A DNA stretch of 64,000 nt from an uncultured Prevotellaceae bacterium. Its GTDB lineage: Bacteria > Bacteroidota > Bacteroidia > Bacteroidales > Bacteroidaceae. This document shows, piece after piece, positions 53,615 through 63,628 of this stretch; position 1 is the stretch's first letter; each line of letters starts with the position of its first letter. The stretch spans positions 1-64,000 of the forward strand of contig ONDM01000010.1 in the NCBI GenBank assembly GCA_900316585.1, in the 5' to 3' direction. The notes under the pieces are model-generated. The model saw only the letters and a program-made list of their open reading frames with translations. It searched no databases and had not been told where the DNA came from. The position numbers were made by a program, and so were the translations under genes.

Positions 53615-54388
53615 TTACTTTTCTATCGTGGTTCCACCTTCTGCTCCAATTGCTGAGGCTAAGGTGATGATAATCTTGTTTACACCTGCATCAAGTGCTT
53701 GAAATGCATTCTCCAGCTTGGGAATCATTCCACCTTGGATGATGCCTTCTCTGACATATTGTTCAAATTGAACCTTGTTTATGTGTGAGATGACACTGTC
53801 TTCATCCTCTGCATTTCTGAGAACACCTTTCTTCTCAAAACTGTAGATGAGGGTCACTTCAAAGTGATTGGCCAGTGCCTTGGCAGTTTCCTGGGCTATG
53901 GTATCGGCGTTGGTGTTCAGCATGTTTCCCTTGCCATCGTGGGTAAGGGGTGCCATGACTGGAACAATGCCTTTGCTGATAAGATTGGCCAACACATCGC
54001 TGTTGGCTTCTTTTACATCACCTACAAAACCATAGTCGATACCATCTTTGACCGGACGTTTATCACTGCGCAGGACGTTTAAATCTGCTCCAGTCAGTCC
54101 TAGTGCATTGATGCCACGAGCCTGCAGCTGAGCAACAATATTTTTGTTGACTAAGCCTCCATAGACCATGGTGACAACTTGTAGCATAGAAGCATCGGTG
54201 ATGCGCCGTCCATCGACCATATGGCTTTCAATACCCAGCTTTGCTGCTATATTGGTGGCAGAGCGGCCTCCGCCATGAACCAGTACCTTCAACCCTGGAA
54301 TGGCACAGAACCGATCCAAGAATTCTGTCAGGGAACTTGGCTCCTCTACAATCTTACCTCCAACCTTGATGACTGTGAGTTTTTCCAT
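53615..54388 (-). CDS. argB: Acetylglutamate kinase
   Basis: 257 residues from the ATG at 54388, right after the speA stop; a longer frame reaches 54424 inside speA. Amino-acid kinase motifs: KVGGKIVE at the N terminus, LVHGGGRSATNIA, and near the C terminus GGMIPKLENAF. It phosphorylates N-acetylglutamate in arginine synthesis. Some Bacteroidetes use the N-succinyl form of this pathway; the substrate version cannot be told here. Placed in one unit with arginine decarboxylase speA. Confidence 0.93.
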   Translation of the reverse strand: MEKLTVIKVGGKIVEEPSSLTEFLDRFCAIPGLKVLVHGGGRSATNIAAKLGIESHMVDGRRITDASMLQVVTMVYGGLVNKNIVAQLQARGINALGLTGADLNVLRSDKRPVKDGIDYGFVGDVKEANSDVLANLISKGIVPVMAPLTHDGKGNMLNTNADTIAQETAKALANHFEVTLIYSFEKKGVLRNAEDEDSVISHINKVQFEQYVREGIIQGGMIPKLENAFQALDAGVNKIIITLASAIGAEGGTTIEK

Positions 54389-54389
54389 T

Positions 54390-56282
54390 TTATTCCAAGT
54401 AAGTATATCCGTACAGACCTGCACGATAGTTGGAAATAAATTCTTTACCTTCTACTTCGGAAATCTTTCCCTCCTTTACAGCCTTGCTTACCCAGATTTC
54501 TAGGCGACGAACCAGTTTTTTTGGATCGTATTGGACATATTCCAATACATCGGCTACTGTCTCACCGTCAATGACTTGTTCTATCTCATACGTGTTATTG
54601 TTCACTGTTACATGAACGGCGTTGGTGTCACCAAACAGGTTGTGCATATTGCCTAGAATCTCTTGATAAGCTCCTACCAAGAATACTCCGATGTAGTAGC
54701 TCTCATTTGGCTTTACTTTGTGTAATGGCAAATAGTTGGTTTGATGGTTATAGTTCACATAGGCTGAAATTTTTCCATCGCTGTCGCAAGTGATATCTTG
54801 GATGGTGGCGCTCCTGTCTGGCTTTTCATTTAAACGGTGAATAGGCATGATAGGGAAAAGCTGGTCAATACCCCATGAATCTGGTAGGCTCTGGAAAAGG
54901 GAGAAGTTGCAGAAGTATTTGTCGCTCATTTGCTTATCCAGTTTGCGTAGTTCTTCGGGCACGTGTTTCTGGTTATGGCAGAGCTCAGATACCTCGTGAG
55001 AGATACTCCAATACAGACTTTCAATCTGTGCGCGAGTCTTCAGACCAATGATGCCATGTCGGAACAGGTCAAGAGCTTCTTCACGTATGTCTTCTGCGTC
55101 GTGCCAATCCTCAAGCATGGAGCGTGGAGAAAGCTTGTCCCAGATGTCAGTCAGATCATGAACCAACTGGTGGTCACTTTCACTAGGTTGGAAATCTTCG
55201 GGCATTTCAGCAACACTAACACAGTCCTGCACTTCTAGTACTAAAATAGAGTGGTGTGCTGTCAAGGACCTACCGCACTCTGTAATAATGTTAGGGTGTG
55301 GAATGTTGTTCTTGTTGGCTGCATCTACCAACGTGTAAACGCAGTCGTTTATATACTCTTGGATGGAATAGTTTACAGAACTTTCGCTGTTGCTTGAGCG
55401 GGTTCCATCGTAATCTACACCTAAGCCACCACCACAGTCTACAAATTCAATATTGAATCCCATGGCGTGGAGTTGTACGTAAAATTGAGCAGCTTCACGC
55501 AGTGCAGTTGAAATACGGCGAATTTTGGTAATCTGGCTGCCGATATGGAAGTGAATCAGTTTAAGACAGTCTTTCAGTCCCATTTCTTCCAGCATATGCA
55601 GAGCCAGTAGCAACTCAGATGAGTTCAGGCCGAACTTGGAAGCATCGCCTCCGCTCTCTGCCCACTTGCCTGTGCCAGAAGAAGCCAGTTTGATACGGAT
55701 ACCCAATGTAGGGCTCACTCCCAATTTCTTGGCAGCTTCTGCTATGATTTTCAGTTCAGGCAGTTTCTCTATTACCAGATACACATGCTTACCCATCTTT
55801 TGGGCCAACAGTGCCAGTTCTATGAAATTCTGGTCTTTATGGCCATTGCAGATGATAACACTGTCAGAATCCATGTTGGTGGCTAGTACAGCATGTAATT
55901 CTGGCTTTGAACCAGCTTCTAGTCCTAGGTTGTATTTTTTCCCGTGGCTGATGATCTCTTCAACTACCGGTCTCATCTGATTTACCTTGACAGGAAAGAC
56001 AATGTAATGCTCTCCCTGGTAATTATACTCCTTGGCAGCCTTGTTGAAACAGTCGGAAGTTTTCTCTATTCGGTTGTCCAAGATATCAGGGAAACGAAGC
56101 AACATTGGGGTAGTGACATGGCGCGTAGCCAGTTCATCTACCAGTTCCTTCAGGTCCACTTGAACCGAATTCTTACGTGGGGTTACATAGACATTCCCCT
56201 TTTCATTGATACCGAAATAATTGACTCCCCAACCTTTAATGTTGTAGAGTTCTTCAGAATCTTCAATACGCCATTTTTTCAT
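54390..56282 (-). CDS. speA: Biosynthetic arginine decarboxylase
   Basis: 630 residues, full length. Fold III PLP enzyme: PLP-binding Lys in FPVKVNQM (about residue 99), HFHIGSQ, DCGGGLGVDYDG and the C-terminal DSDGKIS. It converts arginine to agmatine for spermidine synthesis. No signal peptide, so cytoplasmic. It ends one base before the argB start; aroK is 21 nt upstream. Confidence 0.96.
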   Translation of the reverse strand: MKKWRIEDSEELYNIKGWGVNYFGINEKGNVYVTPRKNSVQVDLKELVDELATRHVTTPMLLRFPDILDNRIEKTSDCFNKAAKEYNYQGEHYIVFPVKVNQMRPVVEEIISHGKKYNLGLEAGSKPELHAVLATNMDSDSVIICNGHKDQNFIELALLAQKMGKHVYLVIEKLPELKIIAEAAKKLGVSPTLGIRIKLASSGTGKWAESGGDASKFGLNSSELLLALHMLEEMGLKDCLKLIHFHIGSQITKIRRISTALREAAQFYVQLHAMGFNIEFVDCGGGLGVDYDGTRSSNSESSVNYSIQEYINDCVYTLVDAANKNNIPHPNIITECGRSLTAHHSILVLEVQDCVSVAEMPEDFQPSESDHQLVHDLTDIWDKLSPRSMLEDWHDAEDIREEALDLFRHGIIGLKTRAQIESLYWSISHEVSELCHNQKHVPEELRKLDKQMSDKYFCNFSLFQSLPDSWGIDQLFPIMPIHRLNEKPDRSATIQDITCDSDGKISAYVNYNHQTNYLPLHKVKPNESYYIGVFLVGAYQEILGNMHNLFGDTNAVHVTVNNNTYEIEQVIDGETVADVLEYVQYDPKKLVRRLEIWVSKAVKEGKISEVEGKEFISNYRAGLYGYTYLE

Positions 56283-56303
56283 GTTCGCAGAGCTAATTAG
56301 ATA

Positions 56304-56834
56304 TTAGGGTATGTTCAGCATGTGGCAGATATCCTCCACACATGATTTTATCTTTTCTCCATTGCCTAGCAATTCTATGTTGTAGATGTGCTTGGCTTTA
56401 GAATAGAATGGTTCCCTTGTTTCCAGAGAACTCTTGATGTATTCTTTTATTTCATCCGGACTCTTGCCTTCTAGAAGAGGACGTTTGCCTTTGGCCATCA
56501 GGAGATGTTGAAACAGAATATCTGGTGTTCCTTTCAAGTAGATGGTCTCACCTTGCCGATTGATATAATCCATATTGTCGTAAAAGCATGGAGCACCGCC
56601 TCCCAGAGAGATGACCACATCTTCAAATTCTGCCACTTCATGCAGCATGTTTCGTTCTTTGCGGCGGAAGCCTTCTTCTGTTTCTGCAGCGAAAATATCA
56701 GATACTTTCTTGCAAAAACGGGTTTCAATGTACCAGTCCAAATCGTAGAAACGCAGGTTCAGACGTTTAGCCAGTTCCCTGCCTACGGTGGTTTTTCCGG
56801 CTCCCATGTATCCTAAAAGAATAATTCTTGTCAT
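56304..56834 (-). CDS. aroK: Shikimate kinase
   Basis: 176 residues. Walker A GYMGAGKTTVGRELAKRL at the N terminus, the shikimate-binding DLDWYIE and GGGAP loop. Phosphorylates shikimate in aromatic amino-acid synthesis. The ATG overlaps the topA stop (ATGA), so the two are translationally coupled. Confidence 0.95.
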   Translation of the reverse strand: MTRIILLGYMGAGKTTVGRELAKRLNLRFYDLDWYIETRFCKKVSDIFAAETEEGFRRKERNMLHEVAEFEDVVISLGGGAPCFYDNMDYINRQGETIYLKGTPDILFQHLLMAKGKRPLLEGKSPDEIKEYIKSSLETREPFYSKAKHIYNIELLGNGEKIKSCVEDICHMLNIP

Positions 56835-59167
56835 GCCTTCTTTGCTTTAGAAGTTTTTTTGGCTGTAGCTTTCTTTTCTTTTGGGTCTTGTACGGAAATA
56901 ATTTTTAAGCAATCTTCTAATGTAAGGTCGGCAGGTACCACATTCTTAGGTAGGCGGTAATTTTTACCTTGGTAAGCAATGTATGGGCCATATCTTCCAT
57001 TTAGAATTTCAAGGTCTGGAAGTTCGTCGAAACTCTTCAGGTGTCTCTGCTGTTCTTCATCACGTTTTTCCTTGATCATCTGCACGCATTCATTGTAAGT
57101 GATGGTGGTAGGATCCCAAGGGGATGGTAAGGAAATGTATTTTTTGTTGTGACAGATGTATGGTCCGTACTTCCCGGCTCCAATGGTGATAGGACTACCT
57201 TCGAAATCAGGCAAGGTACGAGGTAAAGCAAAGAGTTGCAATGCTTCTTCCAATGTAATCGTTTCCAAAGTTTGTCCTTTTTTCATCTGTGCAAATTTAG
57301 GCTTTTCTGTATCAGTGACAGAACCAATCTGCACCACTGGACCAAAGCGCCCAATCTTCACACTGACTGGTTTCCCGCTCACAGGGTCAGTACCCAATTG
57401 GCGTTCGCCGACTTTATGCTCTGTTTTTTCAGCAGCAGCATTATCTACTTCAGGGATGAACTTATCGTAGAACTGAGTGATGAATGAATCCCATGCTACT
57501 TTTCCTTCAGCCACTTCGTCAAACTCCTGTTCTACCTCAGCAGTGAAGTTGTAGTCCATGATATCTGGGAAGTGCTCCATCAGGTAATCATTGACCACGA
57601 TGCCTGTGTCAGTTGGAATGAGTTTGCCCTTATCTGAGCCTACAGTTTCTTGTTTGACTTGGTGAGTAATCTTATTATTTTTCAGAATCAGTATATTGTA
57701 GTCGCGTTCAGTCCCTGCATGGTCACCACGGCGGACATATTCACGCTGCTGAATGGTGCTTATAGTAGGAGCATAGGTAGAAGGACGGCCGATTCCGAGC
57801 TCTTCCATTTTCTTGACGAGGGAAGCTTCTGTATAACGAGGTGGATGCTGTGTGAAACGCTCCGTGGCTGTAATCTCTTTCGCTGTCACTTCCTGACCTA
57901 CACTCAGAGGAGGAAGTAATCGTTCATCGTCTTGTTCTAAGCTTTCATCATCAGAACTTTCATGATAGACTTTCAGAAAACCATCGAATTTTATCTGTGC
58001 GCCGTATGCTAGGAAAAGGTTTTCTTGATCGTTGTCCATATTTATGGTGACAGTGGTCCGTTCTAGCTGAGCATCAGCCATCTGGCTGGCAAGGGTACGT
58101 TTCAGAATTAGGTCATAAAGTCTGCGTTCTTGCATACTGCCTTCAATTTCACTTAGGCTCATATCAGTAGGGCGTATAGCTTCATGAGCTTCCTGAGCAC
58201 CCTTGGCCTGGGTTGTGAATTGGCGGACTTGAACATATTTTTTGCCCATGGACTCTTCTACTACTTTGGCGCATTGAGCCAGACAGAGTTTGCTGAGGTT
58301 CACGGAGTCTGTACGCATATAAGTGATTAATCCGTGTTCATACAGGTGCTGAGCAATCAGCATGGTTTGTTGAACGGTCAGATTCAGTTTACGTGCAGCT
58401 TCTTGTTGCAAAGTACTTGTGGTAAAAGGTGGAGCCGGCGACTTACGGATAGGTTTAGTGTTGATATCGGTAATGCTGAAGTCTGCAACTTGGGCTTCCT
58501 TCAGAAAAGCCTCGGCTTCCTTTTGAGTATTGAATTTATGGTTCAGCTCTGCTCTCAGTTCGGTGCCATCTTCTAAAGTGAAAAGTGCATTTACACGATA
58601 AGCAGCTTCACTTTTGAAATTATTGATCTCACGTTCACGCTCTACAATCAGTTTTACTGCTACACTCTGAACACGACCTGCTGAAAGACTTGGTTTTACT
58701 TTCTTCCAGAGAATAGGTGAAACCTTGAAACCTACAATCCGGTCCATGACACGTCTAGCTTGCTGTGCATTCACTAGATTCTGGTCGATAAGTCTCGGAT
58801 GCTTTATAGCTTCTAAAATGGCAGGTTTGGTGATTTCATGGAAAACAATACGTTTGGTAGATTCTTTTGGTAATTTGAGAACTTCACTCAAGTGCCATGA
58901 AATAGCTTCTCCCTCACGGTCTTCATCGGATGCAAGCCATACAGTTTCTGCTTGCCGTGCATTCTCTTTCAAACTTTTCACCAGTTCCTTCTTGTCGGCT
59001 GGAATTTCATAAATGGGTTGGAATGTATCAGTATTTATACTAAATTCTTTTTTCTTCAGGTCGCGGATATGTCCATAGCTTGACATAACTTTGTAATCTT
59101 TTCCCAAGAATTTCTCAATAGTCTTAGCCTTGGCTGGAGACTCCACGATGACTAAATTCTTTTGCAT
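56831..59167 (-). CDS. topA: DNA topoisomerase I (type IA)
   Basis: 778 residues from the ATG at 59167; an upstream Met frame to 59278 lacks homology and lies in the promoter region. TOPRIM (about 3-120: LVIVESPAKAKTIEKFLG, ASDEDREGEAI), then the active-site Tyr283 in LITYMRTDS, then three C-terminal repeats each with an (F/Y)GPY/V core (FGPVVQIG, YGPYICH, YGPYIAY) in place of zinc fingers, and a Lys-rich tail. It removes negative supercoils. A -7 element lies at 59199-59206. Confidence 0.96.
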   Translation of the reverse strand: MQKNLVIVESPAKAKTIEKFLGKDYKVMSSYGHIRDLKKKEFSINTDTFQPIYEIPADKKELVKSLKENARQAETVWLASDEDREGEAISWHLSEVLKLPKESTKRIVFHEITKPAILEAIKHPRLIDQNLVNAQQARRVMDRIVGFKVSPILWKKVKPSLSAGRVQSVAVKLIVEREREINNFKSEAAYRVNALFTLEDGTELRAELNHKFNTQKEAEAFLKEAQVADFSITDINTKPIRKSPAPPFTTSTLQQEAARKLNLTVQQTMLIAQHLYEHGLITYMRTDSVNLSKLCLAQCAKVVEESMGKKYVQVRQFTTQAKGAQEAHEAIRPTDMSLSEIEGSMQERRLYDLILKRTLASQMADAQLERTTVTINMDNDQENLFLAYGAQIKFDGFLKVYHESSDDESLEQDDERLLPPLSVGQEVTAKEITATERFTQHPPRYTEASLVKKMEELGIGRPSTYAPTISTIQQREYVRRGDHAGTERDYNILILKNNKITHQVKQETVGSDKGKLIPTDTGIVVNDYLMEHFPDIMDYNFTAEVEQEFDEVAEGKVAWDSFITQFYDKFIPEVDNAAAEKTEHKVGERQLGTDPVSGKPVSVKIGRFGPVVQIGSVTDTEKPKFAQMKKGQTLETITLEEALQLFALPRTLPDFEGSPITIGAGKYGPYICHNKKYISLPSPWDPTTITYNECVQMIKEKRDEEQQRHLKSFDELPDLEILNGRYGPYIAYQGKNYRLPKNVVPADLTLEDCLKIISVQDPKEKKATAKKTSKAKKA

Positions 59168-59198
59168 AATTTTACTTAAGCTTAGTTTAATATGGGCG

Positions 59199-59206
59199 CA
59201 AAGGTA
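59199..59206 (-). promoter_or_regulatory. -7 element of topA
   Basis: TACCTTTG on the minus strand, 32 nt before the start codon; the -33 is poor. Confidence 0.45.
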
Positions 59207-59270
59207 ATACAAAAATAATTTATCTCTTACCTTAATTAATAGAAAAATTTTAAAATTAGCAGGTATGAAA

Positions 59271-59301
59271 GGGGGCATCTACAATGTAGATGCTTTTTTT
59301 T
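59271..59301 (+). terminator. Terminator-like hairpin with no upstream gene
   Basis: GCATCTAC (59275-59282) and GTAGATGC (59286-59293) form a perfect 8-bp stem around AAT, followed by eight T, on the plus strand. The nearest plus-strand gene upstream ends at 52347. It may be an attenuator for the efflux operon that starts at 59430, or the end of a small RNA. Confidence 0.6.
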
Positions 59302-59429
59302 GAAATGATTGAATTTAGTTTGTGTTTGTCCTTTTGTACATTTTTAGGCACATTAGGATAACAGAGAGGGCCGGGAATCAGCGTAAATTTGCAGTCGTAA
59401 AAATGGATTGTAAGAATAAATTCTTTAAT

Positions 59430-60497
59430 ATGAGATATCAAATTATGACTACGCTGGCGCTAGCTGCGCTGGTTATTTCTTGTTCTGGGAATCAGTCCAA
59501 ATCTGATGATCCTATACATAGTGTTATGTTGGTGCAGCCTGAAGGAGTGGCGGCACTTGGTAGTAAGACTTTCTCTGGTCAGGTAGAGGAAGGACGCGAA
59601 ATCAGTGTCGGTTTTAAGACCGCTGGCCAGTTGACACGCATTCTGGTGAAAGAAGGGGATTATGTTCGTCAGGGTCAATTGATAGCGCAACTTGATGACA
59701 AGGATTACAAACTGGGAGTGGATGCTGCGCAGATTCAATATGACCAGATGAAACGTGAGGTGGCACGTATGAAGAAACTCTATGACAACAAGAGTTTGTC
59801 GGGTAATGACTATGATAAAGCTGTTTCTGGTTTGGGACAGTTGAAAGTGCAGTTGGATAGTAAGTCTAACCAGCTTTCTTATACTCGGCTTTATGCACCA
59901 ACCAGTGGCTATGTCAAAAGTGTGAACTTTGAGGCTGCAGAGATGGTGAATGCAGGAACTGCCATCATTAATCTGCTAGATGTAAAGCAGATGGAAGTTA
60001 CAATTAATATTCCTACCAGTCTCTATCTCCAAAAAGATAAGATTAAGGGGTTCTCTTGCAAGGGTAACTTCTCTGAAGGGCAACTGATTCCATTAAAGCT
60101 TTTAAGCATCACCCCACAGGCAGACAACAACCAGTTGTATAGAGTAAGACTCGGACTTCAGCCAGATCAGGCAAAAAAAGTTACCAGTGGTATGAATGTA
60201 GAAGTTTCCATAGATTTGGATCAGTCTGCTGAAAGTAACGGATTGACCTTACCTCTCAGTGCAGTGTTCCAAAAAGAAGGGAAGAGCTATGTTTGGGTAT
60301 ATGATTCTAAAACAAGTACCGTGAAACAGACTGCAGTCACAGTAGAGAAGATGAATACTGAGGGTAAAGCTGTTATTACTAAAGGACTGAGTGGTGAAGA
60401 ACAAGTTGTCAAGGCTGGTGCTTTAGTGCTGGATAATGGTGAAAAGGTGAAAGTGATAGCTAAACCAAGTAAGACAAATGTAGGAGGGCTGATTTAA
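59430..60497 (+). CDS. RND efflux periplasmic adaptor (membrane fusion protein)
   Basis: 355 residues from the ATG at 59430, chosen because it gives a lipoprotein signal (LAALVISCSGNQ, Cys about residue 18); the frame is open further upstream to 59322. HlyD/AcrA pattern: KEGDYVRQGQLIAQLDDKDY (lipoyl half), a helical hairpin, YTRLYAPTSGYV (second lipoyl half), then beta-barrel domains. It links the inner-membrane pump to the outer-membrane channel. Its last base is the first base of the pump start codon. Confidence 0.92.
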   Translation: MRYQIMTTLALAALVISCSGNQSKSDDPIHSVMLVQPEGVAALGSKTFSGQVEEGREISVGFKTAGQLTRILVKEGDYVRQGQLIAQLDDKDYKLGVDAAQIQYDQMKREVARMKKLYDNKSLSGNDYDKAVSGLGQLKVQLDSKSNQLSYTRLYAPTSGYVKSVNFEAAEMVNAGTAIINLLDVKQMEVTINIPTSLYLQKDKIKGFSCKGNFSEGQLIPLKLLSITPQADNNQLYRVRLGLQPDQAKKVTSGMNVEVSIDLDQSAESNGLTLPLSAVFQKEGKSYVWVYDSKTSTVKQTAVTVEKMNTEGKAVITKGLSGEEQVVKAGALVLDNGEKVKVIAKPSKTNVGGLI

Positions 60498-63400
60498 TGA
60501 AAATCACTAAATTCTTTATGGATAGACCTACGGCTTTTTGGTCGTTTATGGTCATGATTATCCTGGCTGGTGCATTGGCGTTTTCCAGCATGCCAAAACT
60601 GGAGGATCCTGCTGTAGCAGTGAAACAGGCCATGGTCATCATTCCATATCAGGGTGCTACGGCACATGAGGTGGAGCTTAAGGTGGCGCAGCCTATGGAG
60701 GATGTTCTCCGTACTCTTCCTCAGGTTCGCAAGCTTAAGTCAGAGTGCCAGAGTGGCATGGCGATGATTACTATAGAATATGCCTTGGAAGCTAAGGGAG
60801 AGGACTTAGAGCAGTATTTTGATTTGCTTCGTAGAAAGGTAAATGATAATAAGTCTGTTCTTCCACAGGATTGTCTGGATCCTATTGTCATGGATGACAT
60901 GATGGATGTATATGGAATATTCTATTCTTTGACAGGTGACGGCTATACTTATACTGAGCTGGAAAAATATGCCAAGTACATACGTAGGAACTTGCTGACA
61001 GTAAAAGGTGTGAAACGTATTACTATAGCTGGTACCAGGAGGGAAGTCATCAATATAACGATAGACAAGGAAAAAATTGCTCAAAATGGTCTGATTCCAA
61101 CGCAGATCATGATGCAGTTGCAGGGAGCTGGTGCTACTGTAAATGCCGGAAATCTGGATATTGCCCAGGAACGGTTGCAAGTTACGGTGAATGATGCCGT
61201 TCAGAATGAAAATGACATTCGTGAGTTGAAGATTTCAACAGTGGATGGCAAAACCACCCGTTTAGGTGACATTGCTAAAGTAACCAGAGAGTATGCAGAG
61301 CCACAGACTCAGGGATTTTTTGTAAATGGTAAGCCGGCCTTGGCTATTTGCGTCTCTATGAATGACGATGCTGTGGTACCAGATGTAGGCAAGCTTGTGG
61401 ATGAAAAATTGGGTGAGACTCTGAAAAGCGTTCCAGCAGGTATGGAGACGGATAAGATTTTCTTCCAGCCTGATAAGGTGGACACGGCTATCACCTCTTT
61501 TATGATGAACTTGATAGAGTCAGTACTTATCGTTATTATCGTGCTGATTTTTGCCATGGGCTTCCGTTCAGGTCTCATTATTGGCTTTGGCTTAGTATTG
61601 ACTATCTGCCTGTCTTTCCCTATTTTGCTAGAGATGGGTACCACACTTCAGCGAATTTCCTTGGGCGCATTTATTATAGCCATGGGTATGCTGGTGGATA
61701 ATGCTATTGTTATCATGGATGGTATTTTGGTGGATCGTGCCAAAGGATTACCAGCCAGCACTTACCTTTATAGGATTGGAAAACAAACAGCAATGCCATT
61801 GCTAGGTGCTACTATTATTGGTGCTTCTACCTTCATTTGCATTTATATGACACCAGGTTCCACTGGAGAATATGCAGGTGACTTGTTCTTGGTACTCTGT
61901 GTTAGCTTACTGGTTTCTTGGGCTTTGGCTTTAGTTCAGGTTCCTGTTTGCGCCAATGCCTTTTTGCCAAAACGTGAAGAAGGAGGGGAACAGAAAGAGC
62001 CTATGAGTGGAAAATTCTATGTCAAGATGCGTGAGATTATCGTCAAGATGGTAGATCATAAGGTTTTGGCTATTTGTGTGGCAGTATTAGCTCTGTTACT
62101 TTGTGGCGCAGGTTTCACTAAGGTGAAGAATCTGTTCTTCCCAGATTTCGATTATAAGCAGTTTGTTGTAGAATATCAGCTTCCTGTGGAAGCAGGACCA
62201 GATCGTGTAAAGCATGACCTGCTTGAAATAACTGATACTTTGCTGAAGAATAAGGATATCGAGCGTGTCTGTGCATCAATGGGTAGTGCTCCTGCTCATT
62301 ACTGTCTGGTCCGTCCAATGAAGAATGGTGGAAACAGCTATGGTGAATTGACCATAGACTGTAAAGACTTTAAAACAGTAGAGAAAGTTATTCCGATTAT
62401 TCGTAAGCAACTTCGTGAGTCTTACCCAGAAGCGACTGTACGTTTCAAGAAGTATAATTTCTCAATAAGTACTTCACATACCGTGGAGGTAATGTTCTCT
62501 GGCCCTGATCCAGCTGTTTTGCGTGAATTGAGTGCCAAGGCTGAGGCTATAATGAAAAATAGCAAGTATATTGATGCTTATAGTGTTCAGAACAATTGGA
62601 AGGCACCTGCAAAAATGTTGGTTGCCGATTATATACAACAGGATGCTTTGCGTAGTCGCATCCAGCGTGGTGATGTAGGCAATGCCCTTTTAGCTGCTAC
62701 AGATGGTATGACTTGTGGAGTGTTGAACGAAGGAGACAAACAGATTCTCATCAATCTGAAAATGCAAAATGAGGATGGTACCAAAATTACGGATTTAAGT
62801 GACATTCCAGTATGGAGCACTATCAATCTGAATCTGAATGCAGATGATCTTTCAGGTATTATGATGGGCAACACAAAAGAACTGCAGAAGAAACTTTTCC
62901 GTAGTACTCCATTAAGCAATGTAACAGATGGGGTAAATCTTCAGTTTGAAGAGCCATTCATTTACCGTTTTAACGGGCAACGTGCCATTGAGGCTGAATG
63001 TGACCCTAATCCTTATGTAGATGCTGCTACACCTGCTAAAGTCTTGGCTGATATACAGGCTGCTGTAGACCAAATTGAACTTCCTGATGGCTATAGTCGC
63101 CAATGGGTAGGTGAGCAAGACACTAGTAGTGAGGCTACGACGATGGTGTTCTCATACTTGCCATTGACATTCTTTGTAATCTTTATCATCTTGTTGCTTC
63201 TGTTCAACAGTTGGAAGAAAGTCTTCTTGATTATTGTATGTGTTCCATTTGTACTTTGTGGCATCACACCAGCCCTACTTGGGTTGAACATACCGTTTAC
63301 TTTCATGGCAATTATTGGCTTTGAAGGCTTGATAGGTATGGTTTGTAAGAATACAATTGTGTTGGTGGATGAAGTTACTCGTCTGATTAATGAAGAGCAC

Positions 63401-63628
63401 CAGATTCCTTATGATGCTGTAATAAATGCGACCGTAAGCCGTATTCGTCCAGTTACCATGGCATCACTGACTACTATTTTAGGTATGGCTCCATTACTTT
63501 CAGATCCGATGTACAATTCTATGGCAGTTTGTATCATGGGTGGTCTGACCATGGGAACTATAATTACTTTACTGTTAATGCCAGTGTTCTACACTGCAGT
63601 TTATCGCATTAAACGTCCTACAGAATGA
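60497..63628 (+). CDS. RND-type efflux pump permease
   Basis: 1043 residues, the usual AcrB length with 12 membrane segments and two large periplasmic loops. The TM4 proton-relay stretch reads GMLVDNAIVIMDG: the first Asp is kept and the second of the usual VDD is Asn; the TM10 Lys is kept in CKNTIVLVDE. This suggests a pump subgroup distinct from AcrB with a changed proton path. Substrate unknown. Overlaps both neighbours: the adaptor stop by 1 nt and the TolC-like gene by 4 nt. Confidence 0.94.
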   Translation: MKITKFFMDRPTAFWSFMVMIILAGALAFSSMPKLEDPAVAVKQAMVIIPYQGATAHEVELKVAQPMEDVLRTLPQVRKLKSECQSGMAMITIEYALEAKGEDLEQYFDLLRRKVNDNKSVLPQDCLDPIVMDDMMDVYGIFYSLTGDGYTYTELEKYAKYIRRNLLTVKGVKRITIAGTRREVINITIDKEKIAQNGLIPTQIMMQLQGAGATVNAGNLDIAQERLQVTVNDAVQNENDIRELKISTVDGKTTRLGDIAKVTREYAEPQTQGFFVNGKPALAICVSMNDDAVVPDVGKLVDEKLGETLKSVPAGMETDKIFFQPDKVDTAITSFMMNLIESVLIVIIVLIFAMGFRSGLIIGFGLVLTICLSFPILLEMGTTLQRISLGAFIIAMGMLVDNAIVIMDGILVDRAKGLPASTYLYRIGKQTAMPLLGATIIGASTFICIYMTPGSTGEYAGDLFLVLCVSLLVSWALALVQVPVCANAFLPKREEGGEQKEPMSGKFYVKMREIIVKMVDHKVLAICVAVLALLLCGAGFTKVKNLFFPDFDYKQFVVEYQLPVEAGPDRVKHDLLEITDTLLKNKDIERVCASMGSAPAHYCLVRPMKNGGNSYGELTIDCKDFKTVEKVIPIIRKQLRESYPEATVRFKKYNFSISTSHTVEVMFSGPDPAVLRELSAKAEAIMKNSKYIDAYSVQNNWKAPAKMLVADYIQQDALRSRIQRGDVGNALLAATDGMTCGVLNEGDKQILINLKMQNEDGTKITDLSDIPVWSTINLNLNADDLSGIMMGNTKELQKKLFRSTPLSNVTDGVNLQFEEPFIYRFNGQRAIEAECDPNPYVDAATPAKVLADIQAAVDQIELPDGYSRQWVGEQDTSSEATTMVFSYLPLTFFVIFIILLLLFNSWKKVFLIIVCVPFVLCGITPALLGLNIPFTFMAIIGFEGLIGMVCKNTIVLVDEVTRLINEEHQIPYDAVINATVSRIRPVTMASLTTILGMAPLLSDPMYNSMAVCIMGGLTMGTIITLLLMPVFYTAVYRIKRPTE

